The notes under the pieces were generated by a model. The model saw nothing but the letters and a program-made list of their open reading frames with translations, did not search any database and had not been told where the DNA came from. A stretch of 41,791 bases of DNA, taken from NCBI RefSeq assembly GCF_002858805.1, contig NZ_PJZI01000041.1, positions 1 to 41,791 on the forward strand, written 5' to 3'. The stretch is from Chimaeribacter arupi (GTDB lineage Bacteria; Pseudomonadota; Gammaproteobacteria; Enterobacterales; Enterobacteriaceae). Position numbers and translations under genes: made by a program. Of this stretch, positions 1 to 9,129 are shown piece after piece (positions within the stretch are counted from its first letter, which is position 1; the number at the start of each line of letters is the position of its first letter).

Positions 1-6
1 GGGTGA

Positions 7-51
7 GCGGGCAGGACGCCCGCGAAAGACGCCCATGACAGGGACTGTCAT
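7..51. repeat. Two adjacent perfect hairpins at the left edge
   Basis: Positions 7-12 and 18-23 form a GCGGGC/GCCCGC stem with a 5-nt loop. Positions 35-41 and 45-51 form an ATGACAG/CTGTCAT stem with a 3-nt loop. Neither is followed by a T-run, so they are not ordinary terminators. They sit at the distal end of the phage-like segment described below and may be part of it. Confidence 0.5.
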
Positions 52-306
52 TAGCGGCGGCCCGAAAAGCCCGGAGGACGCTGGAGGGGAGGCGCGGTAG
101 CGGCCAATAATTCTGCCGGGACACCCAAAGCGCGGGGATGCAAGGGGCGGGCGCTTACGCGCCCCTTGCGCGGTGGCGGCAGCGGGGTTACAGAAGGCGT
201 GCGGACGTATGCCAACGCAACCTTCGCCGATCTAAGAAAAACAGCCAACGCAACATACCTCGATCCCAATAACGTTAAAAATCGCCCGTCTGGCGATCCC
301 CAGACG

Positions 307-335
307 AAAAAAAACCCACATCGGACAGTGGGTTT
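307..335 (-). terminator. Intrinsic terminator, minus strand
   Basis: Arms AAACCCAC (312-319) and GTGGGTTT (328-335) form an 8-bp stem with an 8-nt loop. On the minus strand a run of T residues (complement of 307-314) follows directly. No protein gene lies upstream of it on that strand, which suggests it ends a small RNA. Confidence 0.6.
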
Positions 336-425
336 GGTTGCAACCGGCAACAAAGGAGGAACTGCTCTTCCTCGCCGACAAGCATACCCGGTTCCCCCCG
401 CGCTGAGATAACCCCAATTGAAAAG
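307..425 (-). ncRNA. Candidate C4-like phage antisense RNA
   Basis: Read on the minus strand, this segment folds into successive stems: GAGGAA/TTCCTC (arms at plus-strand 356-361 and 368-373), the palindrome GGTTGCAACC (336-345), and a terminator (312-335 plus a T-run). A compact structured RNA ending in an intrinsic terminator, next to Icd-like frames, is the layout of the C4 RNA of P1/P7 and related elements, which represses an antirepressor message. No promoter is convincing, the 5' end is a guess, and the family assignment is inference. Confidence 0.3.
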
Positions 426-641
426 TAATTGTGAAGAGTTGTGAGAGCACAAAATGGATACGCCAAAATGTGACAGAGTTTACCAAGGTAACAATCACCT
501 ATAGGTAAGAATATTTCCCTGGAAATAGGAATAAGTTTAAAAGACTCTTCTGAGTTATGCGAAATGTGACGCAGATCAATACGGATTTGTGCGAGAAATG
601 CTGGTGCCCGCGGCGCGGTGCCTGCGCTAAGATGTAGTCCT

Positions 642-671
642 TTGAATTATTTTGCTATTTTTCCTTACAAT
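642..671 (+). promoter_or_regulatory. Candidate sigma-70 promoter of the efflux operon
   Basis: TTGAAT (642-647) and TACAAT (666-671) are separated by 18 bp, about 90 bp before the eefA start. A second possible -10, TATAGT, lies at 703-708 but has no good -35. Assigned by eye only. Confidence 0.45.
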
Positions 672-721
672 ACTCTCACATGAGTTAAGAAAACGCTTCT
701 CGTATAGTGTCCCTCTTATTT

Positions 722-737
722 GAGAACGACTGTTCTC
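722..737. promoter_or_regulatory. Inverted repeat in the eefA leader, possible operator
   Basis: GAGAAC (722-727) and GTTCTC (732-737) are perfect arms around a 4-bp centre. The repeat lies in the leader, 23 bp before the eefA start and just past the second -10-like box. It could be a repressor site. No repressor gene is adjacent. Confidence 0.35.
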
Positions 738-760
738 GCTTTTCAACCAGAGTGAATACT

Positions 761-1906
761 ATGCGCCGCAAACTTCTCTCCATGAGCATTGTGATGCTTC
801 TTTCTGCGTGCGACCAATCGGCTTCCTCCTCTGCCGGCGCGTCTGCGCAGGCACAGGCCCCGGCCGTTGATGTCGTGACGCTGCATGCCCAGCCCGTCAG
901 CCTGACCAGTGACCTGCCGGGTCGCACCAGCGCTGTGCGTACCGCAGAAGTACGCCCGCAGGTCAGCGGCATTATCCAGAAACGTTACTTCACCCAGGGC
1001 AGTGAGGTCAAAGCCGGCCAGCCGCTTTACCAGATCGACCCGGCCACCTACCAGGCGGCCTACGACAAAGCCCAGGCCACGCTGCGCAATGCCGCGGCCC
1101 TGGCGAAGCGCTATAAGCCGCTGGCCGAGGCGCATGCCGTGAGCAGCCAGCAGTATGAAGATGCCGTTGCGGCACAGAAAGAAGCCGAAGCGGATCTGGA
1201 AGCCGCCCGCGTTAACCTGAACTACACCCGCATCACTGCGCCGATCAGCGGCCACATCGGGCGCACGCTCTACACCGAAGGTGCACTGGTCACCAACGGG
1301 CAGACGTCTTACCTGACCACCATCCAGCAGCTCGACCCGATCTATGTCGACGTCAGCGAATCCTCGCAGGATCTGCTGCGCCAGCGCCGCGCCCTGGCAA
1401 CCGGCCAGCTCGCCTCAGACGGTGCCAACGCCGCCAAAGCGACCCTGACGCTGGAAGACGGCACGCAATATTCCCTGCCGGGCCGCCTGGAGTTCTCGGA
1501 AGTCACGGTTGACCAGGGCACCGGCTCCGTGACCATGCGCGCCTCCTTCCCGAACCCGGACGGCGAGCTGCTGCCGGGGATGTTCGTGCATGCCACCCTG
1601 CAACAGGGCGTGCAGAAGCAGGGCATCCTGGTGCCGCAGGAAGCGATTGGCCATGACGTGAAAGGCAAGCCGTATGTCTACGTGGTGAAAGCAGACAGCA
1701 CCGCCGAGCAACGCACCATCGAAACCGGCGAGATGATCAACGGCTTTTGGCTGGTCAACAGCGGCCTGAAAGAGGGCGAGCGGGTGGTCACCAATGGCCT
1801 GCAAAGCGTGCGCAGCGGCGTCAAAGTCACGGCGACCGAGCAGGCGAAACAGGCTGATGCTGATTCCACCAGGAATCTTTCCCTGACCGATCCGTCCGCA
1901 CAGTAA
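761..1906 (+). CDS. eefA: RND efflux periplasmic adaptor, EefA/AcrA-like lipoprotein
   Basis: This is the membrane-fusion subunit that links an inner-membrane RND pump to an outer-membrane channel. The protein has 381 residues, starting at MRRKLL. The frame is open further upstream to 707, but only this start puts a lipoprotein signal at the N-terminus, with lipobox LSAC and lipidated Cys17. The rest follows the AcrA/HlyD plan: lipoyl halves flank an alpha-helical hairpin rich in Ala, Gln and Glu, followed by beta-barrel and membrane-proximal domains. The pump gene starts 9 bp after its stop, and a channel gene follows that. An RND operon of this order with its own OprM-type channel fits EefABC of Klebsiella/Enterobacter best. 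The exact orthology is inference; the family is certain. Confidence 0.85.
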   Translation: MRRKLLSMSIVMLLSACDQSASSSAGASAQAQAPAVDVVTLHAQPVSLTSDLPGRTSAVRTAEVRPQVSGIIQKRYFTQGSEVKAGQPLYQIDPATYQAAYDKAQATLRNAAALAKRYKPLAEAHAVSSQQYEDAVAAQKEAEADLEAARVNLNYTRITAPISGHIGRTLYTEGALVTNGQTSYLTTIQQLDPIYVDVSESSQDLLRQRRALATGQLASDGANAAKATLTLEDGTQYSLPGRLEFSEVTVDQGTGSVTMRASFPNPDGELLPGMFVHATLQQGVQKQGILVPQEAIGHDVKGKPYVYVVKADSTAEQRTIETGEMINGFWLVNSGLKEGERVVTNGLQSVRSGVKVTATEQAKQADADSTRNLSLTDPSAQ

Positions 1907-1915
1907 GGTTAACGC

Positions 1916-4900
1916 ATGTCTAAATTTTTCGTCGAGCGTCCGATCTTTGCCTGGGTTGTGGCAATCATCGTGATGCTGGCCGGTGCGCTCTCTATTATGC
2001 ACCTGCCGATCAACCAGTACCCGAACATCGCCCCGCCGGCGATCTCGGTCACCGTGACCTATCCGGGCGCATCAGCCCAGACGGTACAGAACACCGTGGT
2101 CCAGGTGATTGAACAGCAGCTCAACGGGCTGGATAACCTGCGCTACATCGAGTCACAAAGTAACAGTGACGGCAGCGCCACCATTATCGCCACCTTCGAT
2201 CAGGGCACCGACCCGGACATCGCCCAGGTTCAGGTGCAGAACAAGGTGTCACTGGCGGAATCCCAGCTGCCGACTGAGGTGGTGAACCAGGGGATGCGCG
2301 TCGCGAAGTACCAGTCGAACTTTATGATGGTGGTCAGCTTGATCGCCGACAGCGGGTCGATGAGCAACTCCGACCTCAGCAACCTGCTGGTGACCAAACT
2401 GGAAGACCCGATCACCCGTACCAAGGGCGTCGGCGACTTCCTGATGATGGGCTCCGAATACGCGATGCGCATCTGGCTCGACCCGGCCAAACTCTATAAA
2501 TACCAGCTGATCCCGAGTGATGTGACCGCCGCGATCAACCAGCAGAACGTGCAGGTGTCGTCCGGTAAGCTCGGCGGCCTGCCGACGGTGAAACAGACCA
2601 AACTCAGCGCCACCATCATCGGCAAGACCCGCTTCACCTCCACCCAGCAGTTCAAGGATGTGTTGCTGAAAGTCAACCCGGACGGTTCACAGGTGCGCCT
2701 GAGCGATGTGGCCAACATCGATCTGGGGCCGGAAAACTACAGCATCGCCTCGACCCTGAACGGCAAGCCCTCTACCGGTATCGCCCTGCGTCTGGCGAGC
2801 GGCGCCAACATCCTCGACACCGCCAAAGCGGTGCGCGAAACGCTGGATGGCCTGAAATCCTCGCTGCCGGAAGGCGTGCGCATCGAGTTCCCGTATGACA
2901 CCTCGCCGGTGGTCAGCGCCTCTATCGAGGAAGTGGTGAAAACCCTGCTGGAAGCGATCGTGCTGGTGTTCTGCGTGATGTTGCTGTTCCTGCAAAACCT
3001 GCGCGCCACCCTGGTGACCACGCTGGTGGTGCCGGTGGTGCTGCTCGGCACCTTCGGCATCCTGGCGGCCTTTGGCTACTCGATCAACACCCTGACGATG
3101 TTCGGGATGGTGCTGGCGATAGGCCTGTTGGTGGATGACGCCATCGTGGTGGTGGAGAACGTCGAACGTGTGATGCACGAGGAGAAACTCGACCCGAAAG
3201 CCGCCACCATCAAATCGATGGAGCAGATCCAGGGCGCACTGTTCGGCATCGCGCTGGTGCTCTCTGCCGTGCTGATCCCGATGGCGTTCTTCGGCGGCTC
3301 AACCGGCATCATCTACCGCCAGTTCTCGATCACCATCGTTTCTGCGATGGCGCTCTCGGTGCTGATGGCGCTGATCTTCACCCCGGCACTCTGTGCCACG
3401 ATCCTCAAGCAGTATGACGAGGAGAAAGCGCACACCGGTTTTGCCGGTTGGTTCAACCGCATGTTTGACGCGGGCACCCTGCATTACACCCGCAGCGTGC
3501 AGGGCGTGATCTCGCGCCGTAACCTGTTCCTGGTGATTTACCTCGGCATCGTGCTGCTGACCGGGTTCCTGTTCACCCGCGTGCCGACCTCCTTCCTGCC
3601 GGACGAAGACCAGGGCGTGATGCTGGTGCAGGTGACCCTGCCGCCGAACGCCTCCTCGGAGCGTACCCAGGCGGTGCTCGACACCATGCGCAGCTACCTG
3701 CTGGACAAAGAGGGCGCGTCGGTGAAATCGGTGTTCACCGCCAACGGCTTCAGCTTCTCCGGCCGCGGCACCAACGTCGGTATCGCCTTCGTGTTGCTGA
3801 AAGACTGGAGCGAGCGCGGTGCAGACCAGACGGTACAGGCGCTGGCCGGCCGTTCCATGGCGCACTTCTCGCAGCAGAAAGAGGCCAAAATCTACGCGCT
3901 GGTGCCGCCGGCGGTGATGGAGCTGGGTAACGCCACCGGCTTCGACTTCTTCCTGCAGGACACCAACAACGCCGGGCACGAGGCGCTGATCGCCGCGCGT
4001 AACCAGTTCCTCGGTATGGCCGCGAAAGACAAACGCCTGACGGCAGTGCGCCCGAACGGCATGGATGACGAGCCGCAGTATGAGCTGATGATTGATGACG
4101 AACGCGCCCGCGCCCTTGGCCTGAGCCTGGAAGACATCAACGACACGCTCTCCGCTGCCTGGGGCTCCAGCTACGTCAACCAGTTCATGTACCAGGACCG
4201 CGTGAAGAAGGTGTACATCCAGGGCCGCGCCGCCTCGCGCGTGACGCCGGAAGACCTCAACAAGTGGTATTTCCGCAACAGCAGCGGCCAGATGGTGCCG
4301 TACTCCGCCTTCGGCAGCGGCAAATGGGGCTTCGGCTCGCCGCGCTTTGAGCGTTTCAACGGCGTGTCGTCCGTGGAACTGATGGGCTCCCCGGCCAGCG
4401 GCTACAGCTCCGGCGACGCCACCAAGGCGGTGATGGAGATTGCTGCCAAGCTGCCGAAAGGGTTCCGCGTGCAGTGGCACGGCATCTCCTATGAAGAGCA
4501 GATCTCCGGCTCGCAGGCCCCGGCGCTGTATGCCATTTCCGTGCTGGTGGTGTTCCTCTGCCTGGCGGCGCTGTATGAGAGCTGGAGCATCCCGTTCTCG
4601 GTGCTGCTGGTGGTCCCGCTCGGCGTGCTGGGCACCATTGGGGCAGTGCTGATGCGCGGCCTGCAGAATGATGTCTTCTTCCAGGTGGGGCTGCTGACTA
4701 CGGTGGGGCTGGCGGCGAAAAACGCCATCCTGATTGTGGAGTTTGCCAAAGAGCTGCATGAGCGCGAGGGCAAAGGGATTGTCGAGGCCGCGGTGGAAGC
4801 CGCCAAGCTGCGTATCCGCCCGATCATCATGACCTCGATGGCGTTCATCCTCGGTGTGGTGCCGCTGACTCTCTCGCACGGCGCGGGGGCAGGCAGCCAG

Positions 4901-5074
4901 CACTCCATCGGCACCGCCGTGGTGGGCGGGATGATCACCGCGACCTTCCTGGCGATCTTCTTTGTACCGATGTTCTATGTGGTGGTGGTACGCCTGTTTA
5001 CCCGCCGCCGCGCAGACCAGACTAAACCTGTGACCGCCAATGGCCACGCGATTGAGAAAACAGACCATGAATAA
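1916..5074 (+). CDS. eefB: RND multidrug efflux pump, EefB/AcrB-like (HAE1 family)
   Basis: This is an inner-membrane proton/drug antiporter that captures substrates from the periplasm and bilayer and passes them to the channel. The 1052 residues match the usual AcrB length. The proton-relay residues are visible: Asp407-Asp408 in [15 protein letters not shown], Lys935 in [13 protein letters not shown], and Thr973 in PIIMTSMAF. The two halves are internally repeated, each with an N-terminal helix, a large periplasmic porter loop and a helix bundle. The start [13 protein letters not shown] is the standard HAE1 N-terminus. The gene overlaps the channel gene by 8 bp, which suggests translational coupling. 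A 605-codon open frame on the opposite strand is a GC-rich shadow. Confidence 0.93.
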   Translation: MSKFFVERPIFAWVVAIIVMLAGALSIMHLPINQYPNIAPPAISVTVTYPGASAQTVQNTVVQVIEQQLNGLDNLRYIESQSNSDGSATIIATFDQGTDPDIAQVQVQNKVSLAESQLPTEVVNQGMRVAKYQSNFMMVVSLIADSGSMSNSDLSNLLVTKLEDPITRTKGVGDFLMMGSEYAMRIWLDPAKLYKYQLIPSDVTAAINQQNVQVSSGKLGGLPTVKQTKLSATIIGKTRFTSTQQFKDVLLKVNPDGSQVRLSDVANIDLGPENYSIASTLNGKPSTGIALRLASGANILDTAKAVRETLDGLKSSLPEGVRIEFPYDTSPVVSASIEEVVKTLLEAIVLVFCVMLLFLQNLRATLVTTLVVPVVLLGTFGILAAFGYSINTLTMFGMVLAIGLLVDDAIVVVENVERVMHEEKLDPKAATIKSMEQIQGALFGIALVLSAVLIPMAFFGGSTGIIYRQFSITIVSAMALSVLMALIFTPALCATILKQYDEEKAHTGFAGWFNRMFDAGTLHYTRSVQGVISRRNLFLVIYLGIVLLTGFLFTRVPTSFLPDEDQGVMLVQVTLPPNASSERTQAVLDTMRSYLLDKEGASVKSVFTANGFSFSGRGTNVGIAFVLLKDWSERGADQTVQALAGRSMAHFSQQKEAKIYALVPPAVMELGNATGFDFFLQDTNNAGHEALIAARNQFLGMAAKDKRLTAVRPNGMDDEPQYELMIDDERARALGLSLEDINDTLSAAWGSSYVNQFMYQDRVKKVYIQGRAASRVTPEDLNKWYFRNSSGQMVPYSAFGSGKWGFGSPRFERFNGVSSVELMGSPASGYSSGDATKAVMEIAAKLPKGFRVQWHGISYEEQISGSQAPALYAISVLVVFLCLAALYESWSIPFSVLLVVPLGVLGTIGAVLMRGLQNDVFFQVGLLTTVGLAAKNAILIVEFAKELHEREGKGIVEAAVEAAKLRIRPIIMTSMAFILGVVPLTLSHGAGAGSQHSIGTAVVGGMITATFLAIFFVPMFYVVVVRLFTRRRADQTKPVTANGHAIEKTDHE

Positions 5075-6473
5075 GCCACTCCGCCTCTCCCTGATGGCGC
5101 TGGTGACCCTCGCCACCCTGAGCGGGTGTACGCTTGCACCGGACTATAAACAGCCGGCGATGCCGGTGCCCGCCAACTGGAACCTGCCCACCCAGGGCGT
5201 GGCCAACGGCGCGGACATCGGCTGGAAAACCTTCTTCAACGATCCGGCGCTGCAACAATTGGTCAGCCTGACGCTGACCAACAACCGTGACCTGCGGGTG
5301 GCGGCACTGAACGTCGAGAGCGCGCAGGCGCAGTTTGATGTAGACCGCGCCGCGCTGCTGCCGACCGTGGCCCTCGGGGCCGGCGGCACCGGGGCGCACC
5401 TGCCGGGCGGGCTGTACAACACCCGCACCACCGGCCCGGTGACTTACCACCAGTACCAGGCCAACCTCGGCGTGACTTCCTACGAGCTGGACCTGTTCGG
5501 CCGGGTGCGCAGCCTGCGTGACGAAGGGCTGGAAACCTACCTCCAGACCGACGCCACCCAGCGCGCCACCCAGATAAGCCTGGTGGCGCAGACGGTATCC
5601 GGTTACCTGTCGCTGTGTGCGGACCGTGACCTGCTGGCGCTGGCGCAACAGACGGTGGCGAGCCAGACCGACTCCTACAACCTGACCAAAGCCAGTTACG
5701 ATCAGGGCGTGGCCACCACCCAGGATCTGGCGCAGGCCGAAACCACCGTGCGCAGCGCGCAGGCGGACGTGGCGAGCTACAGCCGCCAGGTGCGTCAGGA
5801 CATCAACGCCCTGAACCTGCTGGCCGGCACCACGGTACCGCAGGCGCTGATTGACGGCGCGACGCTCAAGCGTGACTGGCACTTCCCGGCGATCCCGGCC
5901 GGGCTGCCGTCTGACCTGCTGACCCGCCGCCCGGACATCGTCGCGGCGGAACATGCGCTGAAAGCGGCCAATGCCAACATCGGCGCGGCGCGCGCGGCCT
6001 TCTTCCCGAGCATCACGCTGACCGGGCAGGGCGGCACCACCAGCGCCAAACTCGGTGACCTGTTCTCCGGCGGCACTGGCTCCTGGTCGTTTATGCCGTC
6101 AATCAACCTGCCGATCTTTGACGGCGGCGTGAACCGCGCCAACCTGACCATTGCGGAAGTGTCGAAGAAGATTGAAGTTGCCCGCTATGAGAAGGCGATC
6201 CAGCAGGGGTTCCAGGAAGTCTCTGACGGCCTGGCCGGTCAGGCGACCTACCAGGATGAGCTGAAAGCGCGCGAGCTGGACACCGCCGCCAACCAGCGCA
6301 ACTACGACACCTCAGAGTTGCGTTACAAGCAGGGCGTGGACAACTACCTGAATGTGCTGGTGGCCCAGCGTTCGCTGTATGCAGCGCAACAGGCGGAGAT
6401 CACCACCCGCCTCGGCCAGCTCAACCAGACCATCACGCTCTACAAAGCCCTCGGCGGCGGCTGGAAGCCTTAA
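5067..6473 (+). CDS. eefC: Outer-membrane efflux channel, EefC/OprM-like lipoprotein
   Basis: This is the trimeric outer-membrane duct of the pump, of the NodT/OprM branch of the TolC superfamily. The start at MNKPLRL gives a lipoprotein signal with lipobox LSGC (Cys21) followed by TLAPDYKQP, a typical NodT N-terminus. An upstream in-frame ATG at 5040 would spoil the signal peptide and was rejected. The protein has 468 residues, with two repeated OEP domains of long amphipathic helices. Motifs such as [15 protein letters not shown] and [14 protein letters not shown] are typical of the family. It overlaps the end of eefB and is followed by a strong terminator, so the operon ends here. Confidence 0.9.
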   Translation: MNKPLRLSLMALVTLATLSGCTLAPDYKQPAMPVPANWNLPTQGVANGADIGWKTFFNDPALQQLVSLTLTNNRDLRVAALNVESAQAQFDVDRAALLPTVALGAGGTGAHLPGGLYNTRTTGPVTYHQYQANLGVTSYELDLFGRVRSLRDEGLETYLQTDATQRATQISLVAQTVSGYLSLCADRDLLALAQQTVASQTDSYNLTKASYDQGVATTQDLAQAETTVRSAQADVASYSRQVRQDINALNLLAGTTVPQALIDGATLKRDWHFPAIPAGLPSDLLTRRPDIVAAEHALKAANANIGAARAAFFPSITLTGQGGTTSAKLGDLFSGGTGSWSFMPSINLPIFDGGVNRANLTIAEVSKKIEVARYEKAIQQGFQEVSDGLAGQATYQDELKARELDTAANQRNYDTSELRYKQGVDNYLNVLVAQRSLYAAQQAEITTRLGQLNQTITLYKALGGGWKP

Positions 6474-6507
6474 TGCCGGCGATGTGAATGAGTGAGTGAC
6501 TACCCCC

Positions 6508-6532
6508 AAAGGGCGCCCCGGCGCCCTTTTTT
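6508..6532 (+). terminator. Intrinsic terminator of the efflux operon
   Basis: AAAGGGCGC and GCGCCCTTT form a stem with a CCCG loop, followed by six T residues. It sits between the convergent eefC and lysR genes and touches the lysR stop codon, so it may also work weakly on the minus strand. Confidence 0.85.
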
Positions 6533-7421
6533 ACGTCTGGGGTTCAAGCCCGGCGGTGACCAGGTTGCGGAAGGCGGCGAGCGCCGGGTTGTCACAATCC
6601 TGCCGCCACGCCATGTAGACGTCCGCCACCGCGCCCGCCTGCGGCAGCGGGCGGAAGGTGACGCCCTCCATCCGCAGGGACTGCGCCGACGCCGGGACAA
6701 TCGCCATCCCCAACCCGGCTTTCACCAGCGCCAGGATAGTGTGGGTCTGGCTCAGGAACTGCACATAGCGCGGCAGCACATTGGCCTGGCTGAACAGCGA
6801 CACAATGCAGTCATAGAAATATTTCCCCTCATTCGGCGAGTACATAATAAACGGCTGCCGGTGCAGCGCCGACAGGCTGAGGGTAGGGGCGGCCGCCAGC
6901 GGGTCCGCGGCGGGCAGGGCGATCACCAGCGGTTCACGCAATACCCGCAGGTACTCCAGCGGGAACAGCGGTTGCGGCTGGCGCACAAACGCCACATCCA
7001 GCGTGCGCGCCACCAGCGCCTGCACCTGCGCCGCCGACACCATCTCTTTTAAGATCATCTCCACGTCCGGCAGCACCCGGCTGGCCTGGGCGATCAGCGC
7101 CGGGATCTGGCTGTAGGCACACACGGCGGTAAACCCCAGCGTCAGCCGCCCGGCCACCCCGGCCGCCACCCGCCGCGCCGAGATCTCCGCCTGTTGGGTA
7201 AACGCCAGGATCTGCCGCGCATCACGCAGAAAACTCTCGCCGGAGGCCGTCAGGCGCACCTGCCGGTGGCTGCGGGTCAGCAGCGTGACGCCCAGCGTAT
7301 GTTCCAGCAGCTGGATCTGGCGGCTCAGCGGCGGCTGGGTCATAAACAGCCGCCGGGCGGCACGGCCGAAGTGCAGCTCTTCCGCCACCGCCACAAAACA
7401 ACGCAACTGGCTAAGCTCCAT
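6531..7421 (-). CDS. LysR-family transcriptional regulator
   Basis: The 296-residue protein has the classic LysR layout. The N-terminal winged helix-turn-helix spans about residues 1-60 (MELSQLRCFVAVAEELHFGR, then ARRLFMTQPPLSRQIQLLE). A two-lobe periplasmic-binding-protein-like effector domain starts at about residue 90 (RLTLGFT). The gene is divergent from the GudP-like transporter at 7698, with a 276-bp intergenic region holding two inverted repeats. The usual LysR arrangement therefore makes the transporter the likely target and its substrate or a breakdown product the likely co-inducer. The specific subfamily was not recognised. It converges on the efflux operon, but nothing shows that it controls it. 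Confidence 0.9.
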   Translation of the reverse strand: MELSQLRCFVAVAEELHFGRAARRLFMTQPPLSRQIQLLEHTLGVTLLTRSHRQVRLTASGESFLRDARQILAFTQQAEISARRVAAGVAGRLTLGFTAVCAYSQIPALIAQASRVLPDVEMILKEMVSAAQVQALVARTLDVAFVRQPQPLFPLEYLRVLREPLVIALPAADPLAAAPTLSLSALHRQPFIMYSPNEGKYFYDCIVSLFSQANVLPRYVQFLSQTHTILALVKAGLGMAIVPASAQSLRMEGVTFRPLPQAGAVADVYMAWRQDCDNPALAAFRNLVTAGLEPQT

Positions 7422-7434
7422 GATTCAATTCTTG

Positions 7435-7506
7435 TATCGGTTGATAGTGTTTCTAACTTAGACCGATATCGATGATGTTTCTATGATGTTAAGTGAATGA
7501 TAGAAA
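7435..7506. promoter_or_regulatory. Divergent control region with two inverted repeats
   Basis: TATCGGT (7435-7441) pairs with ACCGATA (7462-7468), and TTTCTAT (7478-7484) pairs with ATAGAAA (7500-7506). Both lie between the divergent lysR and transporter starts. Partial dyads close to the regulator's own start are typical LysR recognition and activation sites. Which one the regulator binds is unknown. Confidence 0.4.
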
Positions 7507-7697
7507 GATGTTTTAACCGGTAGAGGGTCTGACAGGCCGCCATACCGGGAAACAACCCTAAAAAGCCGTAATAAAAAACACCCTAAAACAACGCCTTATT
7601 TTATTTTTTGATAGAACAGTCCCCCTGCCAGCGACGGCATCCAAGGCATAACGCCGCGATCAAGGATGAAAATAACCATGATGATGTGGAGACGACG

Positions 7698-9089
7698 ATG
7701 ACGACCCCTACCTCTGCCACTTCGCCGGCACAACAGAATCCCCCACGGGCGGCTGTGATTGAGCAGGCGCAGCCGGGCCACTTCCGTTATGTGGTGCTGG
7801 CGATGATTTTTCTGATCACCGTGATCAACTATGCCGACCGGGCAACGATGTCGATAGCCGGGACGGAAGTCTCACGCGTGCTGGGCCTCGACCCGATGAT
7901 GCTCGGGCTGGTGTTCTCCGCGTTTGCCTGGGCGTACGCGCTGGGGCAGATCCCCGGCGGCTGGCTGCTCGACCGCTACGGCGCACGCCGCGTCTACGGT
8001 TGCAGCCTGCTGCTCTGGTCGGTGTTTACCATGATGCAGGGCACCGTGGGCTGGTTCGGCGTCACCGGGGTGTATGCCGCAATGGTGCTGTTTGCCATGC
8101 GCTTTATGCTCGGGCTGGTGGAGGCCCCGGCGTTCCCGGCCAACTCCCGGATCGTGGCCTGCTGGTTCCCCACCAATGAGCGCGGCACCGCGTCCTCGCT
8201 GTTTAACTCCGCGCAATATATGGCGGTGGTAGTGTTCACCCCGCTGATGGCCTGGCTGACGCACGCGCTCGGCTGGGAACATGTGTTTATCTGGATGGGG
8301 TCGCTGGGTCTGGCGATCGGCGTGGGCTGGTTTGTGTTCTATAAAGAGCCGCACACCAGCCCGCACCTCGGCAAGGCGGAGCTGGAGCATATCCGCGCCA
8401 ACGGCGCACTGGTGGATCTGGAGCAGAACCGCCGCCGTGACCGCCGCCGCTTTACCTGGCAGGAGGTGCGGCAACTCTTCACCAACCGCACGTTGTGGGG
8501 CATCTATATCGGCCAGTACTGCATTACCGCGCTGAGCTACTTCTTTATCACCTGGTTCCCGATTTACCTGATCAAAGGGCGCGGCATGTCGATCATGGAG
8601 GCGGGCTGGGTCGCGGCGCTGCCGGCCATTTGCGGCTTCAGCGGCGGGGTGCTGGGCGGGATGCTCTCCGACTACCTGATCCGCCGCGGGGTGCACCCGT
8701 CACCGGCGCGTAAAACCCCCTTTGTGCTCGGCATGTTTATGGCGTCGATGCTGGTGTGGGCGAACGTGGTCTCCACCGACAGCGCGGTGATTGCGCTGAT
8801 GGCGGTGGCATTCTTCGGCAAGGGGCTGTCCGCCATCGGCTGGGCGGTGATGTCTGACACCGCGCCGGAACAGATGATCGGCCTGAGCGGCGGTGTGTTT
8901 AACTGCCTGGGCAACATCGCCGGGATCATCACCCCGGTGGTGATCGGCTACCTGGTGGCGACCACCGGCTCGTTTGAGACGGCGCTGTGGTTTGTGGGGG
9001 CGCATGGCCTGCTGGGGATGTTCGGCTATCTGGTGGTGGCCGGGAAATTTGAACGGCTGGTGATTAAGCCACCGGCCGGGAAAGCCTGA
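7698..9089 (+). CDS. MFS sugar-acid transporter, GudP/GarP-like
   Basis: This is an inner-membrane proton symporter of the anion:cation symporter branch of the MFS. The sequence is very close to E. coli glucarate/galactarate permeases: NYADRATMSIAG, IPGGWLLDRYGARRVY, APAFPANSRIVACWFP and ALSYFFITWFPIYLI all have direct counterparts there. The protein has 463 residues and about 12 membrane segments. I chose the ATG at 7698 because a GGAG box lies 6 nt before it; an in-frame ATG at 7608 would add 30 polar residues. No glucarate dehydratase or aldolase gene follows, so the exact hexarate or aldonate substrate is uncertain. It is probably controlled by the divergent LysR gene. Confidence 0.85.
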   Translation: MTTPTSATSPAQQNPPRAAVIEQAQPGHFRYVVLAMIFLITVINYADRATMSIAGTEVSRVLGLDPMMLGLVFSAFAWAYALGQIPGGWLLDRYGARRVYGCSLLLWSVFTMMQGTVGWFGVTGVYAAMVLFAMRFMLGLVEAPAFPANSRIVACWFPTNERGTASSLFNSAQYMAVVVFTPLMAWLTHALGWEHVFIWMGSLGLAIGVGWFVFYKEPHTSPHLGKAELEHIRANGALVDLEQNRRRDRRRFTWQEVRQLFTNRTLWGIYIGQYCITALSYFFITWFPIYLIKGRGMSIMEAGWVAALPAICGFSGGVLGGMLSDYLIRRGVHPSPARKTPFVLGMFMASMLVWANVVSTDSAVIALMAVAFFGKGLSAIGWAVMSDTAPEQMIGLSGGVFNCLGNIAGIITPVVIGYLVATTGSFETALWFVGAHGLLGMFGYLVVAGKFERLVIKPPAGKA

Positions 9090-9096
9090 ACCAGGG

Positions 9097-9125
9097 CAGG
9101 TTGCCGCCACGCAGGCGGCAACCTG
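9097..9125. terminator. Perfect 12-bp hairpin between convergent genes
   Basis: CAGGTTGCCGCC (9097-9108) and GGCGGCAACCTG (9114-9125) flank a 5-nt loop, between the transporter stop and the convergent gene at 9130. There is no T-run on either strand, so this is not a standard intrinsic terminator. It may stabilise the 3' ends or block readthrough in both directions. Confidence 0.45.
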
Positions 9126-9129
9126 AGCA

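Larger units (their letters stand above)
52..641. other. Gene-free stretch, probable phage immunity-region remnant
   Basis: No ORF here has convincing codon structure or a good ribosome binding site. Arms GCAAGGGGCG (140-149) and CGCCCCTTGC (160-169) form a strong hairpin. The minus strand from about 500 to 50 is open in more than one overlapping frame, and the translations resemble the small Icd/Ash-like ORFs annotated in P4-type satellite prophages. That resemblance comes from memory and was not tested. Positions 420-660 are AT-rich and lead into the efflux operon promoter. Confidence 0.35.

Noticed and set aside
722-737. LexA-type SOS box before eefA
   Set aside because: The dyad GAGAAC-N4-GTTCTC lacks the CTGT...ACAG core of enterobacterial LexA sites.
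3299-5116. 605-codon open frame opposite eefB
   Set aside because: It is antisense to a certain RND pump gene, is rich in His, Arg and Gln as expected from reverse-reading GC-rich codons, and has no ribosome site or motif.
6492-7052. 186-codon plus-strand frame opposite lysR
   Set aside because: Arg/Gln-rich antisense frame within a clear LysR gene and starting within the terminator zone.
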